Origin: Sphingomonas sp.
GTDB lineage: Bacteria; Pseudomonadota; Alphaproteobacteria; Sphingomonadales; Sphingomonadaceae
Length of the DNA: 64,000 bases
Assembly: GCF_004799495.1 (NCBI RefSeq)
Contig: NZ_SSMY01000006.1
Location: 186,001 to 250,000, forward strand
Reading direction: 5' to 3'
Position numbers and translations under genes: made by a program. Of the stretch, positions 7,899 through 18,489 are shown in pieces (within the stretch, counting starts at the first letter, position 1; the number at the start of each line of letters is the position of its first letter). Under the pieces are notes generated by a model that had not been told where the DNA came from, ran no database searches, and saw nothing but the letters and a program-made list of their open reading frames with translations.

Positions 7899-9665
7899 CT
7901 ATTTTCGCCCGAACAGTTTCTCGATGTCGCCGTGCGCCAGCTTTACCCAGGTCGGGCGGCCGTGGTTGCACTGACCCGAGTGCGGGGTGACTTCCATTTC
8001 GCGGAGCAGCGCGTTCATTTCGGTCACCGACAGTATCCGCCCGGCGCGGACCGACCCGTAGCAGGCCATCGTCGCGGCGACGTGGTCGAGGCGTTCCTTG
8101 AGGCTCAGCGCTTCGTCGAACGCGGCGAGTTCGTCGGCGAGGTCGGTGACGAGGCCGGTTACATCCCCCTGCCCTAGCATCGCCGGCGTCGCGCGAACGA
8201 GCATCGCGCGCGGGCCGAAGCGTTCGAGCTCAAGCCCGAATTCGGCCAACTCGTCGAGACGCGCTTCGAGACGGTCGCACGCGGGTTCGTCGAGTTCGAT
8301 CACTTCGGCGATCAGCAGCACCTGGCTCGCCACGCGTCCGCCGGCGAGCGCGGCACGCATGCGTTCGAGCACCAGCCGTTCGTGCGCAGCGTGCTGATCG
8401 ACCAGCACTAGGCCGTCCTCGGCCTCGGCGACGATATAGCTCTTGGCGACTTGCCCCCGCGCCACGCCGAGTGGATGCGCGACGGTGTCGGGCGGCGGGG
8501 CATAGGCTGGTTCCGCGCGCGCGAGCGGCGGCGGGGCGCTGAACGATGGGCGGCGATCAAAAACCGCCGAGTGGCGCGGCGCGGTCAGCGTGTCGCCCTG
8601 CCCGGCGTCCCACAGCATCGGTCCGACCGGCTCGGACCGCCACGCCGCGAGCGCATCTTCGTTCGGGCGCTGGAAACTGCGGTGCCCCGCTTCGTCGAGC
8701 GCACGGCGCAAGCCGCTGACGATCAGCCCACGGATCATCTGCGGCTCGCGGAAGCGGACTTCGGTCTTGGCCGGGTGGACGTTGACGTCGACCAAGTCGG
8801 CCGGAAGGTCGAGGAACAGCGCCACCACCGGGTGCCGGTCGCGTGCGATCATTTCCGCATACGCGCCGCGGATCGCGCCCATCAACAAGCGGTCTTTCAC
8901 CGGGCGCCCGTTGACGAACAGATATTGGTGGTCGGCGACCCCACGGTTGAAGGTCGGCAGCCCGGCGACCCCGCCAAGCCGCACGCCGTCGCGCTCCACG
9001 TCGACGCCGATGCTGTTCTCCGCCAGCGCGCGATCGGTCAGCGCGGCGACGCGCGCGGGACGGTCCTCCGGCGCGTTGGTTGCCAGGCTGCGCCTGCCGT
9101 CATGCTCGACCGAAAACGCAATGTCGGGCCGCGCCATCGCCAACCGGCGGACGATGTCGAGGCTCGCGCCATATTCGGCACGCGGCGTGCGCAGGAACTT
9201 GCGCCGCGCGGGCACCTTGCCGAACAGCCCCTCGACCAGCACGCGCGTTCCGGGGGGCAGCGCGGCCGGCCCCTCCTCGACCAGCGCGCCGTTATCGACC
9301 ACGCGCCGCCAGCCGTCGCTGCCGCGAACCCGGCTTTCGAGCGTGAGCCGCGCGACGCTGGCGATCGACGGCAAGGCCTCGCCGCGGAAACCCAGCGTCG
9401 TGACCTGATCGATCGCCTCATCGGGCAGTTTCGACGTCGCATGCCGTTCGAGCGCCAACGCCATGTCGGCGGGCGTCATCCCGCACCCGTCGTCGATCAC
9501 CTCGATCAGGTCGATGCCGCCGCTCGCCAGCCGCACCGCGATCCGCGTCGCGCCCGCGTCGATCGCGTTTTCGACCAGTTCCTTCAACGCGCTGGCGGGT
9601 CTTTCCACCACTTCACCGGCAGCGATACGATTGACCAGATGTTCGGGGAGGCGCCGTATTGACAT
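7899..9665 (-). CDS. mutL: DNA mismatch repair protein MutL
   Basis: ATPase that links MutS mismatch recognition to strand excision. The 588-residue protein has the GHKL ATPase motifs (ELVENAIDAGATRI, DDGCGM, TLGFRGEALPSI) in the first 100 residues and the conserved DVNVHPAKTEVRF at the end of the N-terminal half. A proline-rich linker near 345-390 leads to the C-terminal dimerisation domain with QHAAHERL and the terminal HGRPTWVKL. Many alphaproteobacterial MutL proteins are endonucleases; I saw no obvious DQHAx2Ex4E, since the sequence here is DQHAAHERLVLE, which partly matches. Confidence 0.97.
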   Translation of the reverse strand: MSIRRLPEHLVNRIAAGEVVERPASALKELVENAIDAGATRIAVRLASGGIDLIEVIDDGCGMTPADMALALERHATSKLPDEAIDQVTTLGFRGEALPSIASVARLTLESRVRGSDGWRRVVDNGALVEEGPAALPPGTRVLVEGLFGKVPARRKFLRTPRAEYGASLDIVRRLAMARPDIAFSVEHDGRRSLATNAPEDRPARVAALTDRALAENSIGVDVERDGVRLGGVAGLPTFNRGVADHQYLFVNGRPVKDRLLMGAIRGAYAEMIARDRHPVVALFLDLPADLVDVNVHPAKTEVRFREPQMIRGLIVSGLRRALDEAGHRSFQRPNEDALAAWRSEPVGPMLWDAGQGDTLTAPRHSAVFDRRPSFSAPPPLARAEPAYAPPPDTVAHPLGVARGQVAKSYIVAEAEDGLVLVDQHAAHERLVLERMRAALAGGRVASQVLLIAEVIELDEPACDRLEARLDELAEFGLELERFGPRAMLVRATPAMLGQGDVTGLVTDLADELAAFDEALSLKERLDHVAATMACYGSVRAGRILSVTEMNALLREMEVTPHSGQCNHGRPTWVKLAHGDIEKLFGRK

Positions 9666-9758
9666 GATTGTGACTCTAGCCCAAGCGCCCGGCTCTCGCG
9701 ACCGTTAATGCCGATCAACCCGGAGCCCGGAAATTGGCTTTGGCGGCGGGGGAAATGA

Positions 9759-10850
<1,092 letters not shown>

Positions 10851-10890
10851 TTTCTGTTACTGTTGCGGCCTTGTGATGTGAGGGAGATGG

Positions 10891-11766
10891 ATGGCGCCGC
10901 CACGCAACCGGCGCCCGGGTTTCTCGCGGCGGGCGCAATATAGTCTGTTCATCGGCTACGTGATCGCGATCGCGGGGGCGCTGATGGGCGCTGTCCTGCT
11001 CGCGCTGTCGACGTTCAACCCGGCGGCTTTTTCCGCGTTGCGCGCCGGTGCCGCCGAAGTCACCGCGCCGGTCAGCTGGGCGGCCGGATCGGTGTGGAAC
11101 GGAATCGCGTCGATTCCCTCGGTGATCGGCAGCTTCTTCGGCGTGCGCAGCGAGAATGCGCGGTTGACCAAGCAAGTGGCCGACGGCCGCCGGCAATTGC
11201 TCCGCGCGCGCGCCATCGCATACGAAAACCTTCGTCTCAAGGCCCTTATGCGGCTGCGCGAGCCGAGCGTCGAGACGATTGCGACCGCGCGCGTGGTCAG
11301 TTCGTCGGCGACCAGTACCCGCCGCTACGCGCTGCTCTATGCCGGCCTGATCCAGGGCGTCCACGCCGGGATGCCGGTGCGCGCGCCAGACGGGCTGGTC
11401 GGCCGCGTGCTGGAAGCCGGGCCCGACACCGCGCGCGTGCTGATGCTGATCGATTCCGAAAGCATTGTGCCGGTTCGCCGTACGCGCGACGGCGCACCGG
11501 GTTTCGCGACCGGGCGCGGCGACGGCCTGCTCGACGTCAAGCCGATCGCCCTCGGCAATGCGGAGTACGCGCCCGGCGACGTCCTGGTCACGTCGGGCTC
11601 GGGCGGCATCTTCCCGCCCAATATTCCGGTCGCCAAGGTCATCAGCCGCGGCCGCGACGGCGCGCTCGCCAAGCCCTATGCCGCGCCCGACGCGCTCGAT
11701 TATGCCGTCGTGCTGCGCACCTTCCTGACCGCTCCGCCGCCGCCCGCGGACGAGAAGCAGCCGTGA
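10891..11766 (+). CDS. mreC: rod shape-determining protein MreC
   Basis: Bitopic inner-membrane scaffold linking MreB to the periplasmic wall enzymes. The 291-residue protein has a basic N-terminus, one membrane helix (IGYVIAIAGALMGAVLLALS), a short coiled-coil region (NARLTKQVADGRRQLLRARA) and the two-barrel periplasmic domain (GMPVRAPDGLVGRVLEAG, DVLVTSGSGGIFPPNIPV). AGGGAG precedes the ATG. Its stop overlaps the GTG start of mreD. Confidence 0.97.
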   Translation: MAPPRNRRPGFSRRAQYSLFIGYVIAIAGALMGAVLLALSTFNPAAFSALRAGAAEVTAPVSWAAGSVWNGIASIPSVIGSFFGVRSENARLTKQVADGRRQLLRARAIAYENLRLKALMRLREPSVETIATARVVSSSATSTRRYALLYAGLIQGVHAGMPVRAPDGLVGRVLEAGPDTARVLMLIDSESIVPVRRTRDGAPGFATGRGDGLLDVKPIALGNAEYAPGDVLVTSGSGGIFPPNIPVAKVISRGRDGALAKPYAAPDALDYAVVLRTFLTAPPPPADEKQP

Positions 11767-12272
11767 GGCAGACGGGCGGCGCGTTCGCGCCCGATCCCTC
11801 GCCTGTCGCCGTCTGGGCGATCCCGGCAGCGTCGATCGTCATTGGATCGCTGATCACCATTGTGCCGCTGATCGCCACGTTTCCGGTCTTGCCGCCACTC
11901 GGGCTGATGGTTTTGCTTGCGTGGCGGCTGTTGCGGCCCGACACGGTGCGGATCTGGAGCCCGTTGCCGTTCGGGTTCTTCGACGACCTGGTCAGCGGCC
12001 AGCCGCTTGGCAGCGCGATTCTGTTGTGGACGCTCGCGTTTCTCGTCATCGACCTGCTCGACCAGCGACTGATGTCACGCGACTTCTGGCAGGATTGGGT
12101 TCTTGCGTCGGGCGCGATCGCGTTCTGCCTGATCGCGGGGCGCTTGATCACCACGCCGCTTGAGGCGCATGTCGACACCTTGCTGCTGTTTCAGGTGATC
12201 GCCGCCGTGCTGCTCTATCCCTTCGTCGCTCGATTGGTCGCGTGGCTCGATGCCAAGCGAGGGCGCGCGTGA
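11763..12272 (+). CDS. mreD: rod shape-determining protein MreD
   Basis: Inner-membrane partner of MreC. The 169-residue protein is almost entirely hydrophobic, with about five predicted membrane segments, and includes the conserved LPFGFFDDLVSGQPLGSAIL. The GTG at 11763 overlaps the mreC stop as GTGA, and the next gene starts the same way at the mreD stop, so coupled translation is likely. Confidence 0.93.
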   Translation: MRQTGGAFAPDPSPVAVWAIPAASIVIGSLITIVPLIATFPVLPPLGLMVLLAWRLLRPDTVRIWSPLPFGFFDDLVSGQPLGSAILLWTLAFLVIDLLDQRLMSRDFWQDWVLASGAIAFCLIAGRLITTPLEAHVDTLLLFQVIAAVLLYPFVARLVAWLDAKRGRA

Positions 12273-14341
12273 GCAAACCGCCGCGCCTGACCACCGAGGC
12301 GACGCAGAGTTACAGCTTCTCGCGCCGCGCGCTGATGATCGGCGGCGTGCAAGGCGCGGTCGGGGTCGCGCTGGCGGCGCGCATGACGTGGCTGTCGGTG
12401 TTCGAGAACGAGCACTACCGGCTGTTGTCGGAGAGTAACCGCGTCAACCTGACGATGATCCCGCCGCGCCGCGGCTGGATCGTGGACCGCTACGGCCACC
12501 CGATTGCCAACAACCGCACCGACTTTCGCGTCGACATCATCCGCGACCGCTTGCCCGAGGCCGACCAGCCGCGCGTGCTCGGGCTGCTGCAGCAATTGCT
12601 CGGCCTGCCGCCCGAACAGATCACGCGGATCGAGACCGACATCAAGCGCGCGGCGGGATTCCAGCCGGTGCAGGTCGCGGAAAATCTCGACGCCGACCGA
12701 TTCAACGCGGTGCAGGTGCGCTTGCCCGAACTGCCCGGCGTTGCACCGACCGCGGGCTATTCGCGCAGCTATCCGGCGGGTCAGGCGGTAGCGCATCTGA
12801 CGGGCTATGTCGGCGCGGCGTCGGCGGAACAATATCAGAAGACCAAGAATCCGTTGCTGATCACACCGGGATTCAAGATCGGCAAGGACGGCCTCGAAAA
12901 GGCGCTAGAAAGTACTTTGCAGGGCGAACCGGGCGCCAAGCGCGTCGAAGTCACCGCGCACGGCAAGCTGGTGCGCGAACTCGAAACGCGCCGCGACGTC
13001 GCCGGCCACGTCCAGCGGCTGACGATCGATGCGGGCCTGCAGGAATATGCCGCACGCCGGCTGGGAACCAACTCGGGCTCGGCGGTCGTGATCGACGTGA
13101 CCAATGGCGACGTTCTCGCGTTCGTGTCGATGCCGGCGTACGACCCCAACAGCTTTTCCGACGGAATCAGCCATCTCGAATGGAAGATGCTGTCGGACAA
13201 CGACCACGTCCCGCTGATGAACAAGATCCTGCAGGGACTCTATCCGCCGGGATCGACGGTCAAGCCGATGAACGGCCTGGCGCTGCTCCATAACGGCGTC
13301 AGCCCGGAGGAGCGGATCAGCTGCGGCGGCGCGCTGAAGGTCGGCGGCGGCATCTTCCACTGCCACAAGCGAAACGGGCACGGGCCGCTCAACCTCAAGC
13401 AAGCGATCATGGCGAGCTGCGACATCTATTTCTACGAAATGGTGCGCCGGCTGGGCTACGACCGGGTCGCGCCTATCGCCCGGACGCTGGGGCTCGGGCA
13501 GAAGTTCGACATTCCGTTTTCGACCCAGCGCTTCGGCACCGTCCCGGACAGCGCGTGGAAGCGGAAGAAATACAAGGACGAATGGACCGTCGCCGACTCG
13601 CTCAACGCGTCGATCGGCCAGGGCTATGTCCTCGCCAATCCGCTTCAGCTCGCGGTCATGGCGTCGCGCATCGCGTCGGGCCGCTCACTGACGCCCCGGC
13701 TGCTGATGAACGGTTCCGCCCCGCACGCCAATCCGCTGCCGATCGATCCCAACCACCTCGCGCTGATCCGCAACGCGATGTACGGCGTGGTCAATGAGGG
13801 CGGCACCGGCGGCGCGGCGCGGCTCAACATTCCCGGCGTGTCGCTCGGCGCGAAGACTGGCACCGCGCAAGTCCGCCGGATCACCATGGCGGAGCGGGGC
13901 AGCGGGGTGCTCAAGAATGCGGCCTTGCCGTTCAAACTGCGCGACCATGCGCTGTTCGTGTGCTTCGCGCCGGTCGAGAATCCGCGCTATGCCGCCGCGA
14001 TCGTGCTCGAACACGGCGGGCACACCGTCCGCAACCTCGACACGCCGGGGATCGGCCGCGACATCATGACGTACCTGCTCGACCGCGACCGTGCACTCAA
14101 ATCGCTCGCTGAACTCGAGCCGACCTGGGGCGGCGATATCGCAACGCGCACGGCAGCGGAGACCGCTGCGTACAAGGGCCAGATTTCGGCGGTGCAGGCG
14201 GTGCAGACCGAAGCCGACGCGACCGCCCCGACCGATGCTCCCGCGGTGGAGGCTGCAACCGATGCCGCGAACGTCTCCGCCGCCGCGATCGCCAACACCG
14301 CGCTCCCAGCCGAGCAAGGCTCGCACGAAGTCGACCAATGA
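12269..14341 (+). CDS. mrdA: penicillin-binding protein 2
   Basis: Elongasome peptidoglycan transpeptidase working with RodA. The 690-residue class B PBP has an N-terminal membrane anchor (ALMIGGVQGAVGVALAARM), a pedestal domain with the RGWIVDRYG motif, and the transpeptidase domain with S329-TVK (PGSTVKP), an SxN near residue 450 (SLNASIGQG) and K529-TGTAQ. The last 80 residues are an Ala/Thr-rich tail. It starts at GTG 12269, overlapping the mreD stop, and its own stop overlaps rodA. Confidence 0.97.
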   Translation: MSKPPRLTTEATQSYSFSRRALMIGGVQGAVGVALAARMTWLSVFENEHYRLLSESNRVNLTMIPPRRGWIVDRYGHPIANNRTDFRVDIIRDRLPEADQPRVLGLLQQLLGLPPEQITRIETDIKRAAGFQPVQVAENLDADRFNAVQVRLPELPGVAPTAGYSRSYPAGQAVAHLTGYVGAASAEQYQKTKNPLLITPGFKIGKDGLEKALESTLQGEPGAKRVEVTAHGKLVRELETRRDVAGHVQRLTIDAGLQEYAARRLGTNSGSAVVIDVTNGDVLAFVSMPAYDPNSFSDGISHLEWKMLSDNDHVPLMNKILQGLYPPGSTVKPMNGLALLHNGVSPEERISCGGALKVGGGIFHCHKRNGHGPLNLKQAIMASCDIYFYEMVRRLGYDRVAPIARTLGLGQKFDIPFSTQRFGTVPDSAWKRKKYKDEWTVADSLNASIGQGYVLANPLQLAVMASRIASGRSLTPRLLMNGSAPHANPLPIDPNHLALIRNAMYGVVNEGGTGGAARLNIPGVSLGAKTGTAQVRRITMAERGSGVLKNAALPFKLRDHALFVCFAPVENPRYAAAIVLEHGGHTVRNLDTPGIGRDIMTYLLDRDRALKSLAELEPTWGGDIATRTAAETAAYKGQISAVQAVQTEADATAPTDAPAVEAATDAANVSAAAIANTALPAEQGSHEVDQ

Positions 14342-15465
14342 GGCCGCAGTCCTCCGCCTCGCTCGGCTTCGTCCCCGAACCGCTCGCCAACCTGCCGTGG
14401 AAGATCATCCTGCTGATCCTCGCGATCGGCTGTTTCGACCTGCTGGTGCTTTATTCGGCGGCGGGTGGGCACATCAGGCCCTGGGCACTGTCGCAGGGCA
14501 TTCGCTTCTTTGTGCTGCTCGCTGCGGCGATGGGGCTGTCACGCGTACGGCCCGAAATCTGGGGTATGATCAGCCTGCCCACCTATGCGGTCATCATCGT
14601 GATGCTGGTCGGCGTAGAAATATTGGGCAAGGTCGCCGGCGGCGGCCAGCGCTGGCTCGAGCTCGGCGTCATCCGCTTACAGCCGTCGGAGCTGATGAAA
14701 CCCTTCATCGTGCTGGCCTGCGCACGTTTCTACGATTTGCTCCCGCCCAGCGAGACGCGCAAGTTCGGTGCGATCTGGCCAGCGCTACTGCTGATCGGCC
14801 TGCCCGCCGGGCTGGTGATGCTGCAACCCGACCTCGGCACCGCAATGATGATCACCGCGGGGGGGATCACGATCATGTTCCTCGCTGGGATCCCGTTGCG
14901 GTTGTTCCTCGGCGGGGCGTTGCTTGCGGCGATCGCGGCACCGATCGCGTACAACTTCGTCCTCCACGACTATCAGCGCAACCGCATCGCGATCTTCCTC
15001 AACCCGGAAAGCGACCCGTTGCGCACAGGCTATCACATCACCCAGTCGAAGATCGCGATCGGATCGGGCGGCATCTGGGGCAAGGGTTTCCTCAACGGGA
15101 CGCAAAGCCACCTCGATTATTTGCCGGAAGGGCAAACCGACTTCGCGCTGGCAACGATGATGGAGGAATGGGGGCTGGCCGGCGGGGTGGCGCTGCTGCT
15201 CGCCTGGTTCGCGATCATTGGCTGGGCGATCAACATCTCGTTGCGCGCCGAAGGCCGGTTTGCCCGGCTGACCGCGGCCGGACTTGCCACCACTTTATTC
15301 TTCTACGTGTCGGTCAATATGGCGATGGTGATGGGGTTGGCGCCTGTGGTCGGCGTGCCGTTGCCGCTGATCAGCAACGGCGGTTCGTCGCAGCTCACCG
15401 TATTGCTGTGCATCGGCATCCTGATGTCGCTCGACCGCGCCAACCGCAAACAGACGCGCTGGTAG
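14338..15465 (+). CDS. rodA: rod-shape SEDS peptidoglycan glycosyltransferase RodA
   Basis: Polymerises lipid II in partnership with PBP2. The 375-residue polytopic protein shows SEDS hallmarks: LQPSELMKP, LVMLQPDLGTAMM, GSGGIWGKGFLNGTQ, FLPEGQTDF-like LPEGQTDFALATMMEEWG, and VVGVPLPLISNGGSS near the end. The ATG overlaps the mrdA stop (ATGA). Last gene of the operon, about 90 bp before tRNA-Lys. Confidence 0.97.
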   Translation: MRPQSSASLGFVPEPLANLPWKIILLILAIGCFDLLVLYSAAGGHIRPWALSQGIRFFVLLAAAMGLSRVRPEIWGMISLPTYAVIIVMLVGVEILGKVAGGGQRWLELGVIRLQPSELMKPFIVLACARFYDLLPPSETRKFGAIWPALLLIGLPAGLVMLQPDLGTAMMITAGGITIMFLAGIPLRLFLGGALLAAIAAPIAYNFVLHDYQRNRIAIFLNPESDPLRTGYHITQSKIAIGSGGIWGKGFLNGTQSHLDYLPEGQTDFALATMMEEWGLAGGVALLLAWFAIIGWAINISLRAEGRFARLTAAGLATTLFFYVSVNMAMVMGLAPVVGVPLPLISNGGSSQLTVLLCIGILMSLDRANRKQTRW

Positions 15466-15486
15466 GAATTTCACCCGCAAAAAGGG

Positions 15487-15514
15487 TTTGCAAAGCCCGG
15501 CCGCGATGCTAACG
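15487..15514 (+). promoter_or_regulatory. possible promoter of tRNA-Lys
   Basis: TTTGCA and CTAACG-like hexamers separated by 16 bases, about 37 bases ahead of the mature tRNA end. Placement is reasonable but the second box is weak. Confidence 0.3.
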
Positions 15515-15551
15515 GCCTCGCTCCCCGAACGGGGACCGCCTTTCCCGGCAT

Positions 15552-15627
<76 letters not shown>

Positions 15628-15671
15628 CCTTTTCAATGACTTAGCGGTGATCGGCGCGTTGGCGCGGGAGG

Positions 15672-15693
15672 CTAGGTAGCAAATAGGTAGCAG
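15672..15693 (+). repeat. 22-bp direct repeat inside left island end (putative integrase arm site)
   Basis: A perfect copy of 24947-24968 in the same orientation, itself built from two TAGGTAGCA units. It lies 45 bp inside the attachment repeat. In the excised circle the two copies would flank the core, as integrase arm-type sites do. Function is inferred from position. Confidence 0.7.
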
Positions 15694-15830
15694 CGTGCGC
15701 GGGCTAGAAGGGTAACACCTTCTTTGGCCGGCAATCTGGTCACTAATGCAATCCTCTGCCGTTTAGTCGCGATATATTTTTCGGGATTTCTGCTCCAACC
15801 AACATTGGGCCGATTGCGGATCGGCGCCTT

Positions 15831-15956
15831 ATGAAAGCCAAGGCACCCAGTGCATACGAGTTTCTCTGCGATGGCGAAGGCCGGTTCGGCGGTTTAGATG
15901 TTGACACGCGCCGCATCGTCGTGATCTACTTTTGTTCCAATCCGCAGTCTGCCTAA
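15831..15956 (+). CDS. possible 41-residue protein upstream of the methyltransferase
   Basis: Short frame encoding MKAKAPSAYEFLCDGEGR, then FGGLDVDTRRIVVIYFC and a stop. The ribosome site is weak. Codon choice resembles the flanking genes. It does not look like the helix-turn-helix controller proteins of some type II systems. It may simply be a chance frame in the leader of the cassette. Confidence 0.22.
   Translation: MKAKAPSAYEFLCDGEGRFGGLDVDTRRIVVIYFCSNPQSA
15901..15930 (+). promoter_or_regulatory. candidate promoter of the restriction/ABC-3C cassette
   Basis: TTGACA at 15901-15906 followed after 18 bases by TCTACT, about 100 bp before the methyltransferase start. It is the best sigma-70-like match seen in the 405-bp spacer between tRNA-Lys and the first cargo gene. 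It would fire inside the short frame at 15831-15956. Confidence 0.35.
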
Positions 15957-16032
15957 CTAGCGATCCGCAAAGCGGTTTTGTTTCGCTCGACCGGCCGCTA
16001 GCGTCGCTGTGACGTTATTTCAGGGAGCAATT

Positions 16033-17745
16033 GTGGCGCACCTCAAGCTTGCCTCAGTGCTTGCAGAGCCGTTTCTTCCGGAACTTTGTCCCGTGACAGA
16101 CGCAATTAGAACGCTTGCAGATGCCGGTGTAGATGAGCGGGGTGCGATTTTCACCCGGCGCGAGGTGGCGGACTTCGTCCTAGACCTCATCGGCTACACC
16201 GTCGACAAGCCGCTGCACAAGATGCGGCTGCTCGAACCATCATTTGGGGACGGCGATTTTCTCCTCCCCGCTGTCGAGCGGCTGGTCGAAGCGTGGCGGC
16301 GCGCAGGTGCGCCCGCGGACGCCATGCGCGACGCAATTCGGGCGGTTGAACTGCACGGCCGCTCCTACGAACGAACCCATCAGGCGGTGCAACGCGCGCT
16401 CAGCAGCGCAGGCATCAGCGAGCGCGAGGCCGAAGACATCGCCGACGTTTGGCTGTTGCAAGGCGACTACCTGCTTACGCCCTTTAATGGCGCGTTCGAC
16501 GCCGTGATTGGTAATCCGCCTTACGTTCGGCAAGAATCGATACCCGACACTCTGATTGCTGAATACCGACGCCGGTTCAGCACGATCTTTGACCGCGCCG
16601 ATCTATACGTTCCGTTCATTGAACGGTCGCTGACGCTTCTCAAGAAAGGCGGACAGCTCGGTTTCATCTGCGCCGACCGTTGGATGAAAAACCGTTACGG
16701 CGGACCGCTACGCGGCATGGTCGCGCGAAGCTACCACCTCAAAACATACGTCGATATGGTGGGAACAGATGCCTTTCACGCCGAGGTCGTCGCCTACCCA
16801 GCGATCACAATCATCGCCAAGGAACCCGGCAACGTCACCCGGCTCGCTTACCGCCCAAAAATTGAAAAGCGTTATCTCGCGGCGTTGAGCGCCGCCTTGA
16901 ACGCAGACGCCGCGCCCGCGCCGGACAGCGACGTGAAGGAAATGACGGGGATTGCCAACGGCAGCGAGCCGTGGGTGCTCGACACGAGCGCCCAGCTTGC
17001 GCTTGTTCGCCGCCTGGAACGCGACTTTCCCACTATTGAAGAGGCTCGTTGTAGAGTCGGGATCGGCGTGGCGACCGGCGCGGACCAAGCCTTTATCGGC
17101 CCGATCGACGCGCTCGACGTGGAAGACAGCCGGAAGCTGCCCCTCGTGATGACGCGCGACATCGAGCGCGGCTCGGTCGAATGGCGCGGTCTTGGCGTGG
17201 TCAATCCGTTCGGCGACAATGGCAAGCTTGTCGATCTCGCCACTTACCCGAAACTGCGGCGCTATCTGGAGGATCACCGCGACCAGATCGCGGGGCGGCA
17301 CGTCGCGCAAAAAGCGCCTGCAAATTGGTATCGCACCATCGACCGCATCTATCCCGAACTGACCTATCAGCCGAAACTTTTAATACCTGACATCAAAGGC
17401 GGCGCGCATATCGTTTACGAAAAAGGATGCTTTTACCCGCACCACAATCTCTATTTCATCACGTCGCGTGATTGGGACCTACAGGCGCTACAAACGGTTT
17501 TGATGTCTGGCATCGCGCGGCTGTTCGTCGCGGCTTATTCGACAAAAATGCGCGGCGGCTTCTTGCGTTTTCAGGCGCAGTATCTCCGCCGTATTCGTTT
17601 GCCTCATTGGGACGACGTTCCTGCGCCGATCAAGGCCAGGCTCGTCGCGTGCGCCGAGATCAAGGATGAAGCGGCGTGCAATGCAGCAGTTTATGCGCTT
17701 TACGGCATGACGGAGGCCGAAATCGCGGCGTTGAAAGAGAGTTGA
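16033..17745 (+). CDS. type II N6-adenine DNA methyltransferase, XhoI/PaeR7I-type partner
   Basis: Predicted to methylate adenine in the site cut by the adjacent endonuclease, protecting the host. The 570-residue protein has the SAM motif EPSFGDGDF at about 68-76, the catalytic NPPY at 161-164, the following [15 protein letters not shown] region typical of Eco57I/M.PaeR7I-like enzymes, and a long C-terminal target-recognition part ending [18 protein letters not shown]. The GTG at 16033 has AGGGAG 6 bases ahead; an upstream GTG at 16009 has none. The endonuclease gene starts 3 bp after the stop. Confidence 0.92.
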   Translation: MAHLKLASVLAEPFLPELCPVTDAIRTLADAGVDERGAIFTRREVADFVLDLIGYTVDKPLHKMRLLEPSFGDGDFLLPAVERLVEAWRRAGAPADAMRDAIRAVELHGRSYERTHQAVQRALSSAGISEREAEDIADVWLLQGDYLLTPFNGAFDAVIGNPPYVRQESIPDTLIAEYRRRFSTIFDRADLYVPFIERSLTLLKKGGQLGFICADRWMKNRYGGPLRGMVARSYHLKTYVDMVGTDAFHAEVVAYPAITIIAKEPGNVTRLAYRPKIEKRYLAALSAALNADAAPAPDSDVKEMTGIANGSEPWVLDTSAQLALVRRLERDFPTIEEARCRVGIGVATGADQAFIGPIDALDVEDSRKLPLVMTRDIERGSVEWRGLGVVNPFGDNGKLVDLATYPKLRRYLEDHRDQIAGRHVAQKAPANWYRTIDRIYPELTYQPKLLIPDIKGGAHIVYEKGCFYPHHNLYFITSRDWDLQALQTVLMSGIARLFVAAYSTKMRGGFLRFQAQYLRRIRLPHWDDVPAPIKARLVACAEIKDEAACNAAVYALYGMTEAEIAALKES

Positions 17746-17748
17746 TAG

Positions 17749-18486
17749 ATGGCGCTCGATCTAGCGGATTACGAACGTCAGACCAAAGAAGCCGTCATGG
17801 CCTTCTGGGGCAACCGCGAGCAGGCGCGGCAAAAGCAGATTGAGGCGGGTGTTACCGATCAAGGTGAGCGCGCCGGCGTGACCGGCGGCAAGAATATGGA
17901 TGGGTTCACCGCTCTCATCATCGACCTTGTGAAACGGAACGGGCTAGCTCACGCGCAGATACATCAAAATCGCGCACTGCTCACGCTGCCCGGTTACTTC
18001 CGGCCGACCAAACTTTGGGATTTGTTGGTAATGATCGACGGGCGGCTGATCGCCGCCGTCGAGCTGAAGAGTCAAGTCGGCCCGTCCTTCGGCAACAATT
18101 TCAACAACCGCACCGAGGAAGCGATTGGCACCGCGCATGATCTTTCGGTTGCGTATCGGGAAGGCGCACTCGGCAAACACCCGCGACCGTTCATCGGCTG
18201 GTTAATGCTGGTTGAGGACGCGGACGCCTCGCGCCGACCAGTCACAGACCGCTCGCCGCATTTCCCGGTGTTCTCGGAGTTTCAGGGCGCGTCCTATCTC
18301 AAACGCTACGATGTTCTGTGCCAACGGCTCGTTCAGGAGCAGCTTTACACGGCGGCAGCGCTGATTGCCTCGCCGCGCAGCGCCGCCGAAGACGGCGCAT
18401 TCGCCGACCTGTCGGACCTGACCAGCGTCAAGACTTTCGTCACAGGCTTGGCGGGCCACATCGCCGCCGAGGCAGCGAGGGGCTGA
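17749..18486 (+). CDS. type II restriction endonuclease, XhoI/PaeR7I family (predicted CTCGAG)
   Basis: A 245-residue endonuclease, the same length as XhoI and PaeR7I. Recognised from family segments such as [25 protein letters not shown] and the long block [16 protein letters not shown]. The PD-(D/E)xK catalytic residues are visible as D91 (WDLLV) and E105-L-K107 (VELKSQVG). Known members cut C^TCGAG, so that site is predicted here, not proven. It directly follows the methyltransferase, with no separate controller gene in between. Confidence 0.93.
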   Translation: MALDLADYERQTKEAVMAFWGNREQARQKQIEAGVTDQGERAGVTGGKNMDGFTALIIDLVKRNGLAHAQIHQNRALLTLPGYFRPTKLWDLLVMIDGRLIAAVELKSQVGPSFGNNFNNRTEEAIGTAHDLSVAYREGALGKHPRPFIGWLMLVEDADASRRPVTDRSPHFPVFSEFQGASYLKRYDVLCQRLVQEQLYTAAALIASPRSAAEDGAFADLSDLTSVKTFVTGLAGHIAAEAARG

Positions 18487-18489
18487 TCC

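Noticed and set aside
16033-17745. Type I or BREX methyltransferase
   Set aside because: No HsdS, HsdR, BrxZ or BrxL nearby, and the adjacent XhoI-type endonuclease fixes it as type II.
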